This document shows, piece after piece, positions 61,701-64,000 of a stretch of 64,000 nt of DNA; position 1 is the stretch's first letter; the number at the start of each line of letters is the position of its first letter. Location: contig CBDIDQ010000001.1 of assembly GCA_965277695.1 (NCBI GenBank), forward strand, positions 124,001-188,000, read 5' to 3'. Below the pieces are notes generated by a model that was not told where the DNA came from, searched no databases, and was given only the letters and a program-made list of their open reading frames with translations. A program made the translations under genes and the position numbers. This DNA comes from JABSOG01 sp965277695 (GTDB lineage Bacteria; Pseudomonadota; Gammaproteobacteria; Enterobacterales; Alteromonadaceae).

Positions 61701-61882
61701 AATAATACCGCCTGCGGCAACTGCTGATAAACACTATTATCGGTAGATACCGTGAGTCGGCTGGCGTAGGATTGTTCAACATCACCGCTAAAACCTCCAG
61801 AAGCGGCAGATTGGGAAAGTTGTGATAAATAACGGCTAACAACGGGATCGAGGCTCTGATGGTAATTGACAACAGGGATCAT
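58778..61882 (-). CDS. ydiJ: YdiJ-type FAD/Fe-S D-2-hydroxyacid dehydrogenase
   Basis: A 1034-residue oxidoreductase matching E. coli YdiJ, shown to oxidise D-2-hydroxyglutarate. An FAD-binding domain (SPRGGGTGTNGQSLTPG, SNRATIGGMVSTDASGQGS) is followed by a substrate domain with HVDAGVLHVRP and WGEHGRGYRSE. Iron-sulfur motifs are CNGNGLCFNYDATSPMCPSY and CLACKACSSQCPVKVDVPEF, and a CCG motif is in STGCCGMAGTYGHE. Two in-frame 12-bp tandem repeats occur: (AGKE) four times at about 59139-59190, and LEVLLEVLLEVL at the very C-terminus. Usual family length is about 1015, so the repeats explain most of the excess. Confidence 0.92.
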   Translation of the reverse strand: MIPVVNYHQSLDPVVSRYLSQLSQSAASGGFSGDVEQSYASRLTVSTDNSVYQQLPQAVLFPKSVDDIVLLTQLGHQDEFKTMTFSPRGGGTGTNGQSLTPGVVIDLSRHMREIIDINVEERWVKVQTGVIKDQLNDFLRPYGFFFAPDLSTSNRATIGGMVSTDASGQGSLVYGKTSDHILGLTSVLIDGSVLHTGKQPIADAEQLATEQTAAGGIYRQVIETARNKRQQILAKYPRLNRFLTGYDLEHVFNHDLSEFDLSRVIAGSEGSLAFVTEAKLNITPLSANKALLNIKYDSFESALRNSPFLVAAKATSVETVDSNVLNLAKQDIVWYSVSEYIESVPGKTIDGLNIVEFNSEDEATLKQQVNDLSARLDQLVSNGEAGVIGYQVTYDAAAIGKIYAMRKKSVGLLGNTAGSKKPQAFAEDTAVAPEHLADYIMEFRQLLDEHQLDYGMFGHVDAGVLHVRPALDLCDPQQEVLLRQISDQVVALTAKYNGLMWGEHGRGYRSEYGPAFFGDELFAELQKVKAAFDPNNRMNPGKICTPYQSDHQLVSVDGDKRGTYDRQIPIQVKESLEVPMNCNGNGLCFNYDATSPMCPSYKVSKDRRFSPKGRAGLMREWMRLMSSQNINIVDEEKRINKGEGSSWFEKFSNSHAASKADDFSVQVFEAMDTCLACKACSSQCPVKVDVPEFRARFLNLYYDRYTRPVKDYFVATIEGLAPWMAKAPGLINTALKMPLVNKAIKQTIGYVDTPLLSQPSLKQRVQSQYAFDYDQLNRLSTADKAKTVIVVQDPFTSYYEAQLIEALLQFVTKIGYQAVLLPYKPNGKPQHVKGFLNRFGKTASKTAEFLNQIAKLDIPMVGIDASLVLCYRDEYKQVLGDKRGDFEVKLVHEWLVNVAYAGKEAGKEAGKEAGKEVGKLVENADYYLFGHCTEKTALPNSQSEWVAIFKQFGLTLNMVSTGCCGMAGTYGHEAKNLENSKGIYEMSWRQPIEKIDKDKLVVTGFSCRSQVGRLEGVKPKHPIEVLLEVLLEVL

Positions 61883-61964
61883 GACAAAAACTGCACTGAT
61901 AAAAGAAGAATTGGGTTGCTGATTGTATCATTCTAGCTCGCCATGTCGATGAACAATTGCAATA

Positions 61965-62333
61965 TTAGCCATCTGAACGGCTAGAGATTGTTGCTTTATC
62001 TGCTCTATCCTTTGATGCTTTGTCAATAAATCGTGCAATAACCAACATCAGTATCAGGCAGAATATCGGCTCAGCCAGCAACAGCATATAGTAGCTGGCC
62101 AGTGCTTTTCCCGGCCATGGAAACGACCAGATAATGCCAAGATTGAGCAGATAGATTGTAATAAATTTTATCCGATGCCGACCACTCCATATCGCCAAAA
62201 CCAGCAAAACAACCAGTTGGACAGCCCCACCAAGATAATAGAAAACGGGCAGAGGATCCCCCGACGCCAAAGCAAAGGGTGTATAACTTGCCAACATCGA
62301 CAAGCCAATTTTGATCATGCGACGTAAATCCAT
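61965..62333 (-). CDS. Small membrane protein of unknown function
   Basis: 122 residues with three to four hydrophobic segments (MLASYTPFALASG, LGGAVQLVVLLVLAIW, FITIYLLNLGIIWSF, LLLAEPIFCLILMLVIARFI) and a charged C-terminal tail. No family recognised. It starts 9 bp after the GFA gene stop on the same strand, so probably co-transcribed, but no functional link is evident. Confidence 0.65.
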   Translation of the reverse strand: MDLRRMIKIGLSMLASYTPFALASGDPLPVFYYLGGAVQLVVLLVLAIWSGRHRIKFITIYLLNLGIIWSFPWPGKALASYYMLLLAEPIFCLILMLVIARFIDKASKDRADKATISSRSDG

Positions 62334-62342
62334 GGTTCAGAT

Positions 62343-62756
62343 TTAACTTTGTAAACCCGCATCAAACGCAGGCAGGTTTTCGATGTTATGCAACCAAGAT
62401 TGCGCCGAGCGACACCAAGTTTGAACCGACGGAACCAGTTCATTTCGCTGTTCGATTGAGCCGACACGGATGTTATAAATTCGAGCCTCATCACCTACCG
62501 ATGTGGCATAAATCGCGGTGCCACAGTTTTGACAAAAACCTTGCGCTCGTTGATTGCCACTGTCAGCGGTTTTTATATATTCTTTTGCCTGCCCTTTAGT
62601 AAACGTCAGTCCAGCGGGCGCTGATTTAACCACTGTTCTAAAGGCACTGGCAGATAGGGTTTGGCAATCTGAACAGTGACAAATGTAAACTTTTTCAGGG
62701 TCAATTTTGGCTGTATAGGCGAGTTCGCCGCAATGACAGCCACCAGTGATATTCAT
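62343..62756 (-). CDS. GFA/CENP-V family zinc protein
   Basis: A 137-residue protein: GGCHCGELAYTAKIDPE, YICHCSDCQTLSASAFR and FCQNCGTAIYA supply the zinc cysteines of the glutathione-dependent formaldehyde-activating (GFA) fold. Family members are often annotated as formaldehyde-activating, though the reaction is doubtful in many cases. Length is normal. Confidence 0.9.
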   Translation of the reverse strand: MNITGGCHCGELAYTAKIDPEKVYICHCSDCQTLSASAFRTVVKSAPAGLTFTKGQAKEYIKTADSGNQRAQGFCQNCGTAIYATSVGDEARIYNIRVGSIEQRNELVPSVQTWCRSAQSWLHNIENLPAFDAGLQS

Positions 62757-62850
62757 GTTAATTCCTTTAGCGCTTTGAGCGCGATTGTAATAGGTGATAA
62801 TTGGATGTGAAGTAACCCAACAGGGTAATGTGGAGTAGAGATCTAAACAA

Positions 62851-63153
62851 CTAAAAACTTCGCTTCATATCCCGATAGAAATTTTCATGGCTACCGAGAT
62901 TGATCAACTCTAAAACAATAGCGCCATCCTCATCACTATAACCAAGCAAGGTCAACTGATTAACCATTTTAAACTTGTACACTCGCAGATAAGCTAAATC
63001 CCCCTTTTTCTGTTCAGCTTTCTGTTCATCGGCCTGTGGCTCATTCATTAATATCTTGATCGCCTTATCCAAATCGTTTTTTTGATTTTTGTGCAGCTTC
63101 TTTACTGCTTTTTTAAAGGTTGGCGTTTGTAAAACCGTGGTAATTTTAGTCAA
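62851..63153 (-). CDS. RelE/ParE-like toxin
   Basis: A 100-residue protein: VLQTPTFKKAVKKLHKNQKNDLD is the N-terminal helical hairpin of RelE-like toxins, then YLRVYKFKMVNQLTLLGYS and LELINLGSHENFYRD form the sheet. Catalytic residues vary in this group. Its start overlaps the antitoxin gene by 8 nt, the normal antitoxin-first order. Confidence 0.85.
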   Translation of the reverse strand: MTKITTVLQTPTFKKAVKKLHKNQKNDLDKAIKILMNEPQADEQKAEQKKGDLAYLRVYKFKMVNQLTLLGYSDEDGAIVLELINLGSHENFYRDMKRSF

Positions 63154-63367
63154 AACTATAACTCTCTAATTTACCCGCATCTCTCTCGGCTTTGGCAATA
63201 ATCGCTTGTTTGACAAATTCGTAAGGTAAGTCTGGGTTGTCCTCCATCATTTCACCGATTTTAGCCCAATGCTCAATCTGCTTGGGCATAGTGCGATTTA
63301 ACGCTTTGCCGATAATGCCGGCTTTTTCAATTAACTCACTATCTAAACGAACACTGGCTGTACTCAT
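63146..63367 (-). CDS. ParD-like antitoxin
   Basis: A 73-residue ParD_like protein: ASVRLDSELIEKAGIIGKAL, NRTMPKQIEHWAKIGEMMED and LPYEFVKQAI are typical. AGGAAA is at the right distance from the ATG. It would bind both the toxin and the operon promoter. Intact. Confidence 0.85.
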   Translation of the reverse strand: MSTASVRLDSELIEKAGIIGKALNRTMPKQIEHWAKIGEMMEDNPDLPYEFVKQAIIAKAERDAGKLESYSFD

Positions 63368-63709
63368 CGTTCATTTCCTCATTTTTTACGACTGACCACA
63401 GCGTAGCATTACGCCTCAAGTGTAGCAAGTTGCCACATGCAAACGTCGTTGAGTTATTGCTACCAAATCATGTCAATTTTCTCAATGAACCATTGTTATT
63501 GACACCATCATGGCAAAAACTTACCTCTGAGTACCAGTACAGCGTCGAAATTTTTCCGATAAGGAAAATAATTTACAAAACAAGAATCTAATAAATAGGT
63601 TCACAACTCAATGTTGTTTGCTTTTGTGGCTAAGTTACATCCTTTATTTAATAATAAAACATAATTGATTCAATAATTAAGGTAACTCTACTAACAATCA
63701 TTACCATCG
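63368..63709. other. Gene-free AT-rich stretch
   Basis: About 340 bp upstream of the ParD-like gene without a supportable frame, repeat or hairpin on either strand. Confidence 0.45.
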
Positions 63710-63859
63710 ATGATCAATCTGGCACTGAACCTGCTCTATTGCTGTCAACAAACGACACTTGAACTACCCCAGTCATTTGATGCCGGTAGTGAATTAACCA
63801 TTGAATTTAGCGAAAACTCCGAATTTGGCGGTGATAGCCATACAACCTTTAAAGTGTAA
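63710..63859 (+). pseudogene. Possible remnant or small protein (49 aa)
   Basis: An open frame whose second half (SFDAGSELTIEFSENSEFGG) has the look of the end of a secreted beta-rich protein. It lacks a signal peptide and an evident ribosome site. It may be the tail of a lost gene; no relative in the window. Confidence 0.25.
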
Positions 63860-63911
63860 ACTTTATTACTACAGCCTTTACCACTACAACCCTTAATAAT
63901 AGGAAAACAAC

Positions 63912-64000
63912 ATGAAATCATTGAAAATCTTAGCACTTGCTGGCGCATTACTGACAACATCAGCAACGGCGACGACTTATTCTACCACTATTAATATCGT
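63912..64000 (+). CDS. Secreted protein, 3' partial
   Basis: ATG 63912 with AGGAAAAC upstream opens a frame that begins with a signal peptide (MKSLKILALAGALLTTSATA) and runs off the right edge of the window. Too little remains to name it. Confidence 0.7.
   Translation, partial: MKSLKILALAGALLTTSATATTYSTTINI

Noticed and set aside
63745..63966. Minus-strand 73-residue frame near the right edge
   Set aside because: It overlaps the signal peptide and ribosome site of the convincing plus-strand gene at 63912 and shows no protein features.
1..64000. CRISPR array, tRNA or rRNA genes
   Set aside because: Tandem repeats here have no regular spacers and no tRNA-like T-arm pattern was noticed; none can be supported by reading.

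Overview
The window looks like a chromosome segment of a marine gammaproteobacterium, probably near the Alteromonadales or a related order. The evidence is an ArcB-type hybrid kinase, a leuLABCD operon with leucine attenuation, a KefB-type antiporter, a YdiJ-type dehydrogenase, FolE2 and a VF530 protein, in DNA of moderate GC content. I saw no rRNA, tRNA or CRISPR array. Genus cannot be fixed from the sequence alone.

Layout. 1-10.1 kb holds secreted or envelope proteins (PI-PLC-like protein cut by the window start, two PPC-domain proteins, a purple-acid-type phosphatase) and a CadC/TolB-like regulator gene split in two by a large-serine-recombinase element (about 3.97-6.31 kb). 10.3-21.2 kb is housekeeping: VF530, arcB, folE2, a DUF748/AsmA-like giant, an unusual serS, and a cytochrome c-FTR1 iron permease behind a Fur-like box. 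21.6-28.8 kb contains a class V aminotransferase and a tight four-gene operon on the minus strand: SIR2, HerA, AAA-type ATPase and a protein of unknown family. The first two form a known anti-phage pair; the last two look like an uncharacterised extension. 28.9-31 kb encodes a 3-hydroxyproline catabolic pair.

31-33.7 kb and 39.5-40.7 kb are accessory DNA: toxin-antitoxin modules (one with a frameshifted toxin), DUF2971, KTSC, a 53-residue RiPP-like precursor with a double-glycine leader, and HigBA. Between them (33.7-39.2 kb) lies a compact divergent locus: ParB-like serine-kinase candidate and TonB receptor on one side, SbnA-like synthase and MFS transporter on the other. It reads as a small amino-polycarboxylate metallophore (make, export, re-import) system lacking the usual siderophore synthetases.

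40.7-48 kb holds the antiporter and leu operon. 48.4-51.3 kb has small conserved proteins, a broken PIN toxin with its antitoxin, and a class III nucleotide cyclase with an unknown C-terminal domain. 51.8-55 kb is a four-gene lipid operon: CarF/TMEM189-type desaturase, thioesterase, fatty acid desaturase and alpha/beta hydrolase. 55.2-64 kb contains GGCT, an unknown hydrophilic protein, RNase Z, a periplasmic binding protein, YdiJ, a GFA protein, a ParD/RelE-like module and the start of a secreted protein.

A theme across the whole window is short tandem duplication (units of about 9-18 bp) both between genes and, in frame, inside genes, together with REP-like hairpins ending in CTCCTAC and two long hairpin repeats about 34 kb apart.
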